Positions 1-7,554 are shown, numbered from the stretch's first letter. The stretch is 11,329 nucleotides of DNA from DATCHW01 sp036508135 (GCA_036508135.1 DATCHW010000250.1:1-11329), one strand, 5' to 3'. Numbers and translations: made by a program. The notes: generated from the letters alone by a model not told the origin.

Positions 1-117
1 AGAATACTGGGAAGTTCCCTCCTGACAAAGGACAACATCAAGGACCTGCTCCAGCCTGTAGAGGTGGAGCAAACCCAAGATGACGGGCAATTGCAATTGG
101 AGTTCGATGCGCGTTAA
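1..117 (+). CDS. C-terminal fragment of an unidentified protein, cut by the window edge
   Basis: Frame 1 is open from the first base to a TAA at 115-117, giving 38 residues. They begin RILGSSLLTKDN, include an acidic and glutamine-rich stretch (VEVEQTQDDGQ), and end LQLEFDAR. I do not recognise the family from so short a tail. An IS transposase C-terminus is possible, because the locus is rich in IS debris, but nothing here proves it. The fragment is about 50% GC, clearly richer than the AT-rich DNA that follows, so it probably has a different origin from the polysaccharide genes. It faces the AsnB gene tail to tail across a 185-bp gap. Confidence 0.5.
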   Translation, partial: RILGSSLLTKDNIKDLLQPVEVEQTQDDGQLQLEFDAR

Positions 118-140
118 CATAAATTAAGAGACACTAGTGA

Positions 141-220
141 TGTTTTGTGTTTCTTTTTTTGAAGAGATTAGATGCGTATTATATTTCATTGCAAAACTTA
201 TGTTTCGTGTTTGTTTTTTT
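141..220. repeat. Two T-rich 20-bp direct repeats, 60 bp apart
   Basis: Positions 141-160 (tgttttgtgtttcttttttt) and 201-220 (tgtttcgtgtttgttttttt) match at 18 of 20 bases, with starts exactly 60 bp apart. They lie in the gap between the plus-strand fragment ending at 117 and the convergent AsnB stop at 303. No hairpin stem is visible. They could be a small local duplication, the end of a mobile element belonging to the left fragment, or chance in T-rich DNA. No function is assigned. Confidence 0.45.
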
Positions 221-302
221 CATTTTTGATAGTGTTTATTTAACTTCGAAATATAATAAGAATCCAGTCTAAGCACTTGAACACTCTTCTCTGTTATTTA
301 TG

Positions 303-2282
303 CTAATTATTGTTTCTTACCTGTCCTTTTAGTATGCTCCGTTCATCCAAAGATCTGAAATCCTTAACAAACTGACTGAATAATAACTGAGTTGATAATA
401 TTCCAACCAATGCCATATTATCAACTTCTGAAGGGATTTTAGCTGTTTTAATCTTGTTGATCAGTTTAGTTACAGATTCGGAATTGAAAACTCCGCACTC
501 TTTCAGACAGTCTGAGGAGAGCATATCATGGACATAGTCAGGAACATTTGAACCCATAAAAGCTTCAAGTATTGGGGCGCGATAAGCCTGTTTATTCCGT
601 TTCAATACGGTTTGTGGTATTTCGTCCTTCATCAGCTCCTTTAAAAGGAATTTTTCATTCATCCCTTTGAGCTTAAATTCATCAGGCAATGAAGCAGTAA
701 ACTCTAAAAGACGGTAATCAAGAAAAGGATAACGCCCCTCAATTGAATTTGCCATTGCCATGCGATCTCCTTGAGAAGAAAGCAAATAGCCAGACATAAA
801 AACATTAGTCTCTATAAACTGAGCTTTTGAGAGCAAAGAGATCCCTTTAACCTCCTTTCTTATCATATCTGCATACTGTTCAATCGGATGGTAATGTTTT
901 AGTTGCTCTTTCAAATCATGCGTAAAATGATTCTGAATGTTACTAGTGTTGTGCCATCGCAACAAGTGGGAATATACCGGGGAATCTGTTGCTCCAAGCT
1001 GGTATCCGAAAAACATCCTCAACATTGCCGAACTTGCCTGACTTATATTAGGCAAATAAGGATAAAGCTTTTTCAATAAAAGTGGTCGGATTTTGGATTG
1101 GGGTTGCCGGGCCCAAAACTGTCTGATCAGAGTTTCTTTGAAAATATTATAGCCAGCCAAAGCCTCGTCAGCACCTTCACCCGTAATTACAACCTTGATA
1201 CCATGTTGGTGAACCAATTTTGATAATCCCATCATAGGGGCTGGCGAAGTTCTCAACAATGGTATTTCCGAATGCCATACTACTTTTGGAAACCAATCGG
1301 CGATATCAGTGGCGGAACAGATAATACTTTTATGATTGGTTTGGAAATGGTGCGAAACATCTTGCTGATATTTTGTTTCGTCAAAAACATCGTCAGAAAA
1401 ACCTATGGAAAATGTGTTCAAATGACCAGGTGCGACCTTCCTGATTAATGCAGTAATTGCGCTTGAATCTAGTCCACCACTCAGGTAGGCAGCTACTGGA
1501 ACATCTGAACGTAGACGCAACGTTACCGAATCATATAAAAGATATCTGAACTGATCCAGTGCATCACTAAGTGTTCCGGTAAATCTTGTCGAACTTGTGG
1601 CATATCTTAGTGACCAAAACTTTTTAATCTCCAAACGACCATTTCTATACCAGGCGCAATGCCCAGGAGGCAATTCATAAACTCCATCAAAAATTGTATG
1701 TGGTGTAATTGTTGTCCAAAAGGTGAACACCTCTTTTAATGCTTCTGAAGAAAAATGCCTTGTGATTCCTGGAAACTCAAAAAGGGATTTAATCTCAGAT
1801 CCGAAAACCATTGTACCATTAACCTCTGAATAGAATAGAGGTCTGATCCCAGCACGATCTCGTGCAAAGAAGCATTCTTTTTTTTGATTATTCCAGATCG
1901 CAAAAGCAAATTGGCCGTTCAGATGCTGGAGTGCTTCGGCACCATATTCCTCATACATATGCAGGATTACTTCGGTGTCACTCTGCGTTTTAAACCTGTG
2001 ACCCTTTTTAATCAACTCTTTATGAAGTTCAATATAATTGAAAATTTCGCCGTTATAAACAATCCACAATGATCCGTCTTCATTAGATAAAGGTTGATAA
2101 CCACCAGCAACGTCAATAATACTGAGACGGACATTACCCATACCCATGCCGGGTTCCAGGTATATTCCGCAATCATCCGGTCCACGATGATGAATACGGG
2201 TCATCATCCGATTTAGGATCGACTCACCATCAACTTTAGATAAAGATTTTCTTGAATCTATTAATCCGGCAATCCCGCACAT
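303..2282 (-). CDS. asnB: Glutamine-dependent asparagine synthetase / AsnB-type amidotransferase
   Basis: This 659-residue protein has the two-domain layout of glutamine-hydrolysing asparagine synthetase. The N-terminal class II glutaminase starts MCGIAG, so Cys2 becomes the nucleophile once Met1 is removed. It keeps the family's glutamine-pocket residues: Arg52 (VRLSIID), Asn77-Gly78 (YNGEIFNY) and Asp102 (SDTEVI). The synthetase domain has the ATP pyrophosphatase loop SGGLDSS at 268-274, GEGADE at 368-373, and the later motif GDRMAMANSIEGRYPFLD. Ammonia from glutamine would be passed to an AMP-activated carboxylate. Homologues in polysaccharide loci (for example WbpS of Pseudomonas O-antigen clusters) are thought to amidate uronic-acid sugars, so a sugar or carrier-bound acid is as plausible a substrate as aspartate. 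The start is fixed by the catalytic Cys2. It lies 22 bp inside the upstream ACP gene, which suggests translational coupling. GC is higher (about 42-45% in sampled lines) than in the glycosyltransferase genes. Confidence 0.93.
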   Translation of the reverse strand: MCGIAGLIDSRKSLSKVDGESILNRMMTRIHHRGPDDCGIYLEPGMGMGNVRLSIIDVAGGYQPLSNEDGSLWIVYNGEIFNYIELHKELIKKGHRFKTQSDTEVILHMYEEYGAEALQHLNGQFAFAIWNNQKKECFFARDRAGIRPLFYSEVNGTMVFGSEIKSLFEFPGITRHFSSEALKEVFTFWTTITPHTIFDGVYELPPGHCAWYRNGRLEIKKFWSLRYATSSTRFTGTLSDALDQFRYLLYDSVTLRLRSDVPVAAYLSGGLDSSAITALIRKVAPGHLNTFSIGFSDDVFDETKYQQDVSHHFQTNHKSIICSATDIADWFPKVVWHSEIPLLRTSPAPMMGLSKLVHQHGIKVVITGEGADEALAGYNIFKETLIRQFWARQPQSKIRPLLLKKLYPYLPNISQASSAMLRMFFGYQLGATDSPVYSHLLRWHNTSNIQNHFTHDLKEQLKHYHPIEQYADMIRKEVKGISLLSKAQFIETNVFMSGYLLSSQGDRMAMANSIEGRYPFLDYRLLEFTASLPDEFKLKGMNEKFLLKELMKDEIPQTVLKRNKQAYRAPILEAFMGSNVPDYVHDMLSSDCLKECGVFNSESVTKLINKIKTAKIPSEVDNMALVGILSTQLLFSQFVKDFRSLDERSILKGQVRNNN

Positions 2283-2524
2283 AATCCATTTGCTTTTAAC
2301 TTCCGTTCAAGAAAAGATGCTATAGCGTTGATAGATCCGAAATTGGCGGCATCCAATTCTGAATCATCCACTTTAATACAAAAATCTTTCTCTAAAAATG
2401 AGATCAGGTTAAGCAGGCCCATCGAATCAAAGATTCCCTCATCAAAAAGGAGTGTCCCATCATTAATTTTTTTTGGATCGCTGAAAGTAGTCTTTCTGAC
2501 AAACTCATGTATTTGTTCTTTCAT
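2261..2524 (-). CDS. Acyl carrier protein
   Basis: A small acidic protein of 87 residues with the acyl/peptidyl carrier fold pattern. The phosphopantetheine attachment motif is FDSMGLLNL, placing the modified serine at Ser34. A helix-rich C-terminal half follows (LISFLEKDF, then INAIASFLERKL). It would carry an acyl or aminoacyl thioester on a 4'-phosphopantetheine arm added by a separate transferase. The motif is DSMG rather than the DSLD/DSLE of the housekeeping fatty-acid AcpP, and the gene sits in a glycan cluster, so this is probably a specialised carrier for a decorating acyl group. It overlaps the AsnB gene by 22 bp. No AMP-dependent ligase or thioesterase lies next to it. The IS630 fossil ends only about 20 bp upstream of its ATG, so the original upstream gene or promoter may have been displaced. 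No clear ribosome binding site is seen. Confidence 0.88.
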   Translation of the reverse strand: MKEQIHEFVRKTTFSDPKKINDGTLLFDEGIFDSMGLLNLISFLEKDFCIKVDDSELDAANFGSINAIASFLERKLKANGLCAGLPD

Positions 2525-2543
2525 ATCAATTGGTTAAGTAAAT

Positions 2544-2562
2544 TAAACTTTAAAGCCATTTA
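2544..2562 (+). repeat. Left terminal inverted repeat of the IS630 fossil
   Basis: Sequence taaactttaaagccattta pairs with the reverse complement of 3691-3709 (tgaactgtaaagcgctgta) at 14 of 19 positions. It lies about 70 bp before the transposase start codon, a normal distance for this family. Confidence 0.65.
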
Positions 2563-2630
2563 CGTAATAAAATAAAATAATGTCGTATAATCTTGTAATA
2601 TGTGAATAAAATAAATATAGTTGACACACT

Positions 2631-3627
2631 ATGAGATATATAACACTGTAAGCAGAGGAGATTGATGCACTAGAGCAAGTTCTTAAGAATAGCTCTAATA
2701 ATACAATTAAGAAACGTTGTCTATGTCTTCTTTTAAGCCATAAAAGACGAACAATAATGGACTTGCCGGCCATTTCTAATGCAAGTCGCAGATCGATTGA
2801 GCGTTGGTTTGTTAAATGGGTTAAAAATGGGATTGATTATCTTCCCATATTGACCGGCAGAGGAGTTAAGACTCGCCTGAAAGGTTTTAAAAAAGAAATC
2901 TCAATACAACTAGAGGTTCAAAGCAAAAATCTAAAAAATATACTGCTTTATTTAGAGGATCAACACAATATTATAATCTGCAACAGATCCTGCAGAATTT
3001 TTTAAAGATACTGGCCTATATGGAAAAGGGCACGATTGTCATTAAAACACAAACGCCATCAGCATGAATTTGAATCTATAAGGGATAAATTCCCCACCGC
3101 TTGCGGCGAAATAAAAAATTAATCCATCAAGATACCCTTCAGCTTGCGGCGGGGAGATTCATTTTAAACAACAGTGACCAAAAGTACCTTACGCATGTCA
3201 AACGAAGGAGAACTCGATATAGCTACCCGCTGCTATAGGGAAATTTCTTAATGTAGTGGGTTTAATGAGCCGTAAAAATAAACTGTTCTTTGTGGTACAT
3301 GAAAGAATATTCAATTCTGACAAGATTATTTTCTTTACGGATAACTTTACTGTACAGACAGTTAAAAAACAATAGTGAAACTTGATAATTCGCCCATTCA
3401 TAAATCCAAGAAGTTCAAGGCCAAAATTAAAGATTGGAAAGAAAAAGATTTATTGATTTACTTCTTACATCCAGTATTCTCCGGAATTGAATTTGATCGA
3501 AATCCTATGGTGTTGAATCAAATACCAGTGGCTTAGTTTTGAGGTATATATCTGTTTCCAGAATTTCAAAGAACGATTGATAAATGTCTTGCAAAATGTT
3601 GGAGTAAAATACGACATTGTATTTTAA
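2631..3627 (+). pseudogene. IS630-family transposase, broken by stops and frameshifts
   Basis: The frame opens MRYITL, then hits TAA at codon 7 (2649-2651). It continues AEEIDALEQVLKN and through a helix-turn-helix region (ISNASRRSIERWFVKW, about 2772-2819). Near 2970-3050 the reading shifts frame several times (LQNFLK, DTGLYGKG, RLSLKHKRHQHEFESIRDK). After the GC-rich repeat it resumes with PKVPYACQTKE, then FLNVVGLMSRKNKLFF. The second DDE aspartate lies in VKLDNSPIHKSKKFKAKI (from about 3375). The last acidic residue lies in ELNLIEILW (about 3486-3513) after another shift, and the frame ends KYDIVF plus TAA at 3625-3627. IS630/Tc1-mariner transposases cut and paste DNA with a DDE/D catalytic centre and are about 330-345 residues long, so the 997-bp span is full length. 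At least three in-frame stops and several frameshifts mean no active enzyme can be made. Confidence 0.88.
3091..3155. repeat. GC-rich repeat / palindrome inside the IS630 fossil
   Basis: Two copies of gcttgcggcg, at about 3099-3108 and 3142-3151, lie in otherwise AT-rich DNA. The first is preceded by ccccaccgc (3092-3100) and the second runs into ggcggggaga (about 3148-3156). These outer arms are complementary apart from one position (ccccaccgc against gcggcgggg), so the segment can fold as a stem spanning the unit. It replaces the transposase stretch expected between ESIRDK and the first catalytic aspartate region. It resembles a REP- or MITE-like palindromic repeat, but the class is not identified. 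Confidence 0.5.
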
Positions 3628-3690
3628 CCATTGCTTTTGTTTTTAAAAGTCTATTGTATTTAATTTAAAAAATATAAACATAGGATAATT

Positions 3691-3709
3691 TACAGCGCTT
3701 TACAGTTCA
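3691..3709 (-). repeat. Right terminal inverted repeat of the IS630 fossil
   Basis: Plus-strand sequence tacagcgctttacagttca is the partner of the left end. Its reverse complement shares aact-taaagc with 2546-2556. It lies about 65 bp beyond the transposase stop. The remaining 85 bp to the GNAT stop (3710-3794) is AT-rich and shows nothing else I can name. Confidence 0.62.
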
Positions 3710-3794
3710 ATGTTTTATTAAAAGTTGACAAGTTAAAATTTTTAATATGATTTCTAAAATTAAATAAATTAAACCCGGAACTAAATATAACACA

Positions 3795-4415
3795 TTAATA
3801 AAGATTGTTTTCGTATTCAATGATAACGCGTTTGCGGCCATCTTTTAGATTTAGATGTTCCACTACTTTTGCTCCTATAAATTTGTATATTACAAGGAGA
3901 TTTTTATTGTCAATATCAACTTCCGCTTTTATGGAGGACGCCCCAAGAGTAAACATAATTTTAAGCCAGGTCTTTAATAGTGTAATTGACATATTGCTTT
4001 TATCATTATGCCTCCAAGCCCAATATTCGCTTCTTGGGCCACTAGTAGCACCGTACTGAATATATCCTTCTTTCAAGAAAACAAACTTTTCATGATCTAA
4101 TAAAATATTTAATAATTTGGGTGATTTAATTAATACTGGTAATATGGAAAACCCAATTCTTAAAACGTTTCTTTTTAAGTTACTTAAATGTGCTTCAGCA
4201 TCCATTGTTCCTGAAGCAAATCCAAGTAAATTTCCATTTTCATCATCGGCTATTAGAATCACACTGTTTTTTTCTTTTATTAACAATTTATAGTATGTTT
4301 TTAAGAATGGAAGTCCTAATTTGAACATAAACCCACTTGGTTGGCTTTCTGAGCATTCAAGATGTAATTTAGCTAACGAGCAGAAATCGTTTGGTTTTGC
4401 GAATCTCAATTTCAT
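3795..4415 (-). CDS. GNAT-like N-acetyltransferase
   Basis: A soluble protein of 206 residues with no signal peptide. The N-terminus (MKLRFAKPNDFCSLAKLHLEC) matches the beta1-alpha1 opening of GCN5-related acetyltransferases. The middle strand VILIADDENGNLLGFASGTMD fits the beta2-beta4 region, and the C-terminal part (IKAEVDIDNKNLLVIYKFIGAKVVE) matches the usual NxxAxxxYxKxGF-type end of the fold. The acetyl-CoA loop (Q/RxxGxG/A) is not clear, so the fold call is firmer than the activity. By family it would move an acetyl or other acyl group from CoA to an amine, and in this cluster the likely acceptor is an amino sugar. It starts 71 bp after the glycosyltransferase gene ending at 4487 and probably shares its transcript. 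The IS630 fossil lies just downstream and may have cut it off from the ACP-AsnB pair. Confidence 0.7.
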   Translation of the reverse strand: MKLRFAKPNDFCSLAKLHLECSESQPSGFMFKLGLPFLKTYYKLLIKEKNSVILIADDENGNLLGFASGTMDAEAHLSNLKRNVLRIGFSILPVLIKSPKLLNILLDHEKFVFLKEGYIQYGATSGPRSEYWAWRHNDKSNMSITLLKTWLKIMFTLGASSIKAEVDIDNKNLLVIYKFIGAKVVEHLNLKDGRKRVIIEYENNLY

Positions 4416-4486
4416 ATTTGTGATACTTTACGGATGTACAAAAAAACAATATAAAAAATATATGTGTTATTTGAAAAATAGGTTAT

Positions 4487-5701
4487 TTAAATTTGCTGAT
4501 TTGTTGAAATAGTTTTTTCGACTAAAGAAACCATTTTTGGTAAGTTAACTTTTTGGGAGAACTTTTCCATTGCATAATTGAAGCCATTTCCTCCCTTTAT
4601 TGCTCTCAACTTATGGGTTTTTTTACTTATTAATTTAAACATATCAATTAATTGTGTTTTGTTCTCCGGCTCGATTACCCACCCACAATCTGATTTAATA
4701 ATGGAATCTGCAGTATCGCTATCAATATCAACACAACCAATAATTGGTTTTTTCGAGAACATATATGCAGGTAATTTTGAGGGTATAGAACTCATAGCTG
4801 AACCTTTCTTTACTGGTAGCAACATCACATCGGCTTGAGCCTGTATTTCATAAACTTTATCACTTGGAACGTCAATGAATTCTATATTTAAGTTTTCAAA
4901 TTTCATACTTAGTTTTTGACAATAATCTTTCATTGAGCCTGAACCTGCGATTACTAATCGTGCAGCTGATAAATTTGCCATGGCAAAACTTTCAATCAGG
5001 AATTCAACACCAGCAACTGGTCCAATATTTCCTAAATACATAAAAGTTAGATTTTCAGAATTTGTGATAGGTTTTGTTTTCGGTTGAATCCTATTACAAT
5101 CTTTTTCGTCTTGCCAATTAGTAACAACAGAGATTTTTCCAATTGGCAAATGCCTAGTTTTCATTAAATATCCTTTCATCTTCTCTGAGATTGTAATAAC
5201 ATGATCTGAATTTTTTAAGACATATTTATCTATTGGTAGCAAAAACCAATTAAAGAGTTGCTTTATTGGAGCAGGTAATTTATTTGTTTGAGATTCCGGA
5301 TAAACATCCTGAATATGTGTAATAACCTTTATATTATATCTTATCGCTGCACGTAATATGTAGAATTGCGCAAATAGAGGCCAAACATTCATGTATATTA
5401 AATCAATTTCTTGACAATTATTTCTAATGAATGCTTTGCATTTTTGCCCAAAACTAACACTTTCCCTAAACCGTCCAAATAAATTCAATTCTGGACATGT
5501 ATATGAATCTATTACTTTTACGTTAAAATTAAATATCTCAACTTTTTTTACAAATTTGAATCCCAAAGGCCGGGATGAAGATGGACATACTACAGTAATA
5601 ATATTATTTTTTGATAGTTCTAAGGCTAGGTCATAAGAAATTTTTGCAGAAACAGTGGGTTCTGGAGGAAATGTAGCGGAGAATATAATAATCTTTTTCA
5701 C
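4487..5701 (-). CDS. Glycosyltransferase family 4, WbuB/WcaI-like
   Basis: A 404-residue cytoplasmic GT-B glycosyltransferase. The N-terminal domain opens with IIIFSATFPPEPTVSA (4-19) followed by DLALEL, typical of the WbuB/WcaI branch. THIQDVYPES (128-137) is a hallmark of that branch, and VTNWQDE (193-199) marks the start of the nucleotide-sugar domain. The donor-site region near 304-321 reads SSIPSKLPAYMFSKKPII. The first glutamate of the GT4 EX7E motif is absent here, and Ala replaces the second (usually K-x-x-EYM). WbuB-type enzymes transfer amino sugars such as FucNAc to lipid-linked intermediates, but donor and acceptor cannot be read from sequence. The start is GTG at 5701-5699, chosen because it gives the expected KKIIIFSA beta strand at once; no ATG fits better. 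It follows the upstream glycosyltransferase by 24 bp, so cotranscription is likely. Confidence 0.87.
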   Translation of the reverse strand: MKKIIIFSATFPPEPTVSAKISYDLALELSKNNIITVVCPSSSRPLGFKFVKKVEIFNFNVKVIDSYTCPELNLFGRFRESVSFGQKCKAFIRNNCQEIDLIYMNVWPLFAQFYILRAAIRYNIKVITHIQDVYPESQTNKLPAPIKQLFNWFLLPIDKYVLKNSDHVITISEKMKGYLMKTRHLPIGKISVVTNWQDEKDCNRIQPKTKPITNSENLTFMYLGNIGPVAGVEFLIESFAMANLSAARLVIAGSGSMKDYCQKLSMKFENLNIEFIDVPSDKVYEIQAQADVMLLPVKKGSAMSSIPSKLPAYMFSKKPIIGCVDIDSDTADSIIKSDCGWVIEPENKTQLIDMFKLISKKTHKLRAIKGGNGFNYAMEKFSQKVNLPKMVSLVEKTISTNQQI

Positions 5702-5725
5702 CTGTGTTTTTATCTTTTGAATTTT

Positions 5726-6868
5726 CTATAAAAACTTATGATTATCGGCTGCGGTTTGCCAAACTACCTCATATTTCTTAAATATTTTATCTAGCGTAAA
5801 GTTTTCTAGTACCCTTGTCAACCCATTTTGCCCATATTTAGTCCCCAATTCTTTATCTGACAATAACTTTTCAATTGACGTTTTTAATGCTTCAATATCT
5901 TTTGTAGGAATACATAGTCCAGCTGGTGAATTACTATTGATATTCAGCATTTCAGGAATAGCTCCAACATTGGTAGCAACTACAGGACATGCCATTGCCA
6001 TCGCTTCGAGGATGACATTTGGAAAACCTTCTGTATAACTGGGCAAAACCAAAAGTTCGGCTGAACTAATTTCTGAAAAAACGATCTCTCTGGGTTTTGT
6101 TCCTGTCAATAATAGCCAATTACCATCTTCTCTTTTCATTGCTATATTTTTCAATTCAGCTTTCACCTTATCCTTAACTGGTCCGATTAATTTTAATTGC
6201 TTTACTTTGGGTAGCGTAACGCATGTTTCCACGAGTTCATAAATGCCTTTATTTGCAATGATATGCCCCACGAAAATAACTTTACCCTCTACTACATTCC
6301 TATCAATATTCTTTTGTGTAACGGCGGCTTTCGCCAATTCTTCCGATATAGGATTAGCAATATTTATTACATTTTTAAAACCTGCGTCAATTAATATCTT
6401 GTAAGAGTTGTCATCAATCACAATTGAATATGCTGACTTACGGATAATATGCGTGATCAAGTACCATTCCCAATTTTTCCTTAATGCCAAATCAGGGATT
6501 CTTCCAAATCGCCAGTGGATTACTAATGGTGTTTTATTTTTTTTTGCTACCCTCAAAATCAGAAGATCTTTAAATAAAGCTAACGATGCGCTGCTGGTTA
6601 AATGAATAACATTCGGTTTATTAATATGAATTGAAAGTTTTATGGCTCTAATTAAGTCAATGGTTACTTTGATTCCTGCAGAAATGCGTTTCCAAAGTCC
6701 CATTTCAAGGATGTCTTTGTATTTTACTGACGAGTTAATATAATTGAATTCAGTTTGATCTTGATGCTCAAGAAAATCCAATAGATTAACGGTCCAACTT
6801 TGTATACCTCCAACAGGTAGTGGAGAAGGCGAAACAAGTAATGTTTTTAATTTTTCATTCCTTTTCAT
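5726..6868 (-). CDS. Glycosyltransferase family 4
   Basis: A 380-residue GT-B fold retaining glycosyltransferase. The N-terminus has LLVSPSPLPVGGIQSWTVNL (10-29) with the Gly-Gly loop that contacts the sugar nucleotide. The C-terminal domain has VIFVGHIIANKGIYELVE, then the EX7E motif EGFPNVILE at 280-288, followed by AMAMACPVVATNVGAIPEML, the classic GT4 donor site. The length is normal for the family. It would add one sugar from a nucleotide donor to an undecaprenyl-linked glycan on the inner face of the membrane; the specific sugar is not readable. It lies 65 bp after the acyltransferase gene and 24 bp before the next glycosyltransferase, within one minus-strand run. The upstream taagg is at best a weak ribosome binding site. 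Confidence 0.9.
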   Translation of the reverse strand: MKRNEKLKTLLVSPSPLPVGGIQSWTVNLLDFLEHQDQTEFNYINSSVKYKDILEMGLWKRISAGIKVTIDLIRAIKLSIHINKPNVIHLTSSASLALFKDLLILRVAKKNKTPLVIHWRFGRIPDLALRKNWEWYLITHIIRKSAYSIVIDDNSYKILIDAGFKNVINIANPISEELAKAAVTQKNIDRNVVEGKVIFVGHIIANKGIYELVETCVTLPKVKQLKLIGPVKDKVKAELKNIAMKREDGNWLLLTGTKPREIVFSEISSAELLVLPSYTEGFPNVILEAMAMACPVVATNVGAIPEMLNINSNSPAGLCIPTKDIEALKTSIEKLLSDKELGTKYGQNGLTRVLENFTLDKIFKKYEVVWQTAADNHKFL

Positions 6869-6933
6869 CTGCTTATACCTTATCTTTTATTGTTCCTGTA
6901 CATTTTGAAAACCATCCAAACTTCTTCAATTAT

Positions 6934-7554
6934 TTAAATACCAGGATCTGTAAGTGTTTCATATAGCATTCTATCCGATATTAAAACTTCTTCTGATATT
7001 CTTTCTTCTTCCCGATATAATAAACTTTCATGTTTTATAATATCTATGATATCCCATCTGAATTTTATCACTTTTGCAGGAATCCCTCCTACTATGGCAT
7101 ATGGAGGAACATTTATATTTAAAACAGTTCCAGCAGAAATAATTGCACCTCTGCCAATATTAACTCCTTTTAGGATTATTGCCCCAGGTCCGATACAAAC
7201 ATCATCATTTATAATAACAGGCTTATCGTCAGTTGGAAGTTTATCACTGCTAAGATAATCTGCCATAAATTTCCCAATAATATGACTTCCGCGTACACCT
7301 CCACGAATAATGACATTTGGACCGAAAATAACTTTATTCCCAATGTAAATATGACTTATAGAAGCAATAAATGATACCCCTTTTGCAATGCTTACATCAT
7401 TACCTATCGAAATATTTTTATATAGGAAATACGATGTCGTTGGAGAAAATATTACATTTTTTCCGCATTTATAAAATAATGATCTGTATAGGTACATTTG
7501 TAACCTATCATTGACTTTCCCGAAGTACAGTAATAAATTGGCCAAGTATTTCAT
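6934..7554 (-). CDS. Left-handed beta-helix (hexapeptide) acyltransferase
   Basis: A 206-residue protein built from imperfect hexapeptide repeats, for example ISIGND, IYIGNKVIFGPN, CIGPGAIILKG and VNIGRGAIISAG (residues about 48-142). The repeats end in the closing motif YAIVGGIPAKVIKFR (152-166) found in CatB/WbbJ/NodL-type acetyltransferases. A helical N-terminus (1-30) and a charged C-terminal tail flank the helix. Residues 86-110 (GVRGSHIIGKFMADYLSSD) form the loop that usually carries the catalytic histidine, making His91 the best candidate. Such enzymes are trimers that O-acetylate sugars using acetyl-CoA, so the likely role is O-acetylation of the glycan. Upstream is a 400-bp gap with a decayed reading frame; downstream the next glycosyltransferase is 65 bp away. 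No TM segment is evident. Confidence 0.88.
   Translation of the reverse strand: MKYLANLLLYFGKVNDRLQMYLYRSLFYKCGKNVIFSPTTSYFLYKNISIGNDVSIAKGVSFIASISHIYIGNKVIFGPNVIIRGGVRGSHIIGKFMADYLSSDKLPTDDKPVIINDDVCIGPGAIILKGVNIGRGAIISAGTVLNINVPPYAIVGGIPAKVIKFRWDIIDIIKHESLLYREEERISEEVLISDRMLYETLTDPGI

Larger units (their letters stand above)
2544..3709 (+). mobile_element. Decayed IS630-family insertion sequence
   Basis: A roughly 1.17-kb element is bounded by imperfect terminal inverted repeats. Positions 2544-2562 match the reverse complement of 3691-3709 at 14 of 19 positions, with the core taaag-c conserved. It encloses a plus-strand transposase pseudogene of normal IS630 length. IS630/Tc1-type elements duplicate a TA target. 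The left edge reads TA at 2544-2545, while the right edge now reads CA at 3708-3709, so one copy would have mutated. The element sits antisense to the polysaccharide genes, between the GNAT gene (ending at 3795) and the ACP gene (starting at 2524), and probably interrupts what was one operon. The exact boundaries are my reading of the repeats and could be off by a few bases. Confidence 0.8.

Noticed and set aside
1884..2072. Plus-strand open frame inside the AsnB gene
   Set aside because: It lies wholly within the well-supported AsnB coding region on the opposite strand, and its residues show no family features.
2525..2640. Outward promoter in the left end of the IS630 fossil driving ACP-AsnB
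   Set aside because: No convincing Bacteroidota-type (TTTG / TAnnTTTG) or sigma70-type pair was found on the minus strand; left as an open possibility only.
2543..2773. Minus-strand 76-codon frame rich in hydrophobic residues, possible small membrane protein
   Set aside because: It runs antisense through the left end and first codons of the IS630 transposase pseudogene; the hydrophobic look comes from AT-rich DNA.
2757..3005. A separate 82-residue DNA-binding protein
   Set aside because: It is the helix-turn-helix segment of the broken IS630 transposase: the same frame extends upstream to MRYITL, and the later domains follow in other frames.
3198..3401. Minus-strand 67-codon frame
   Set aside because: It is antisense to a clear IS630 transposase segment (GLMSRKNKLFF to VKLDNSPIHK).
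7046..7258. Plus-strand frame opposite the hexapeptide acyltransferase
   Set aside because: Shadow of the hexapeptide repeats on the other strand.
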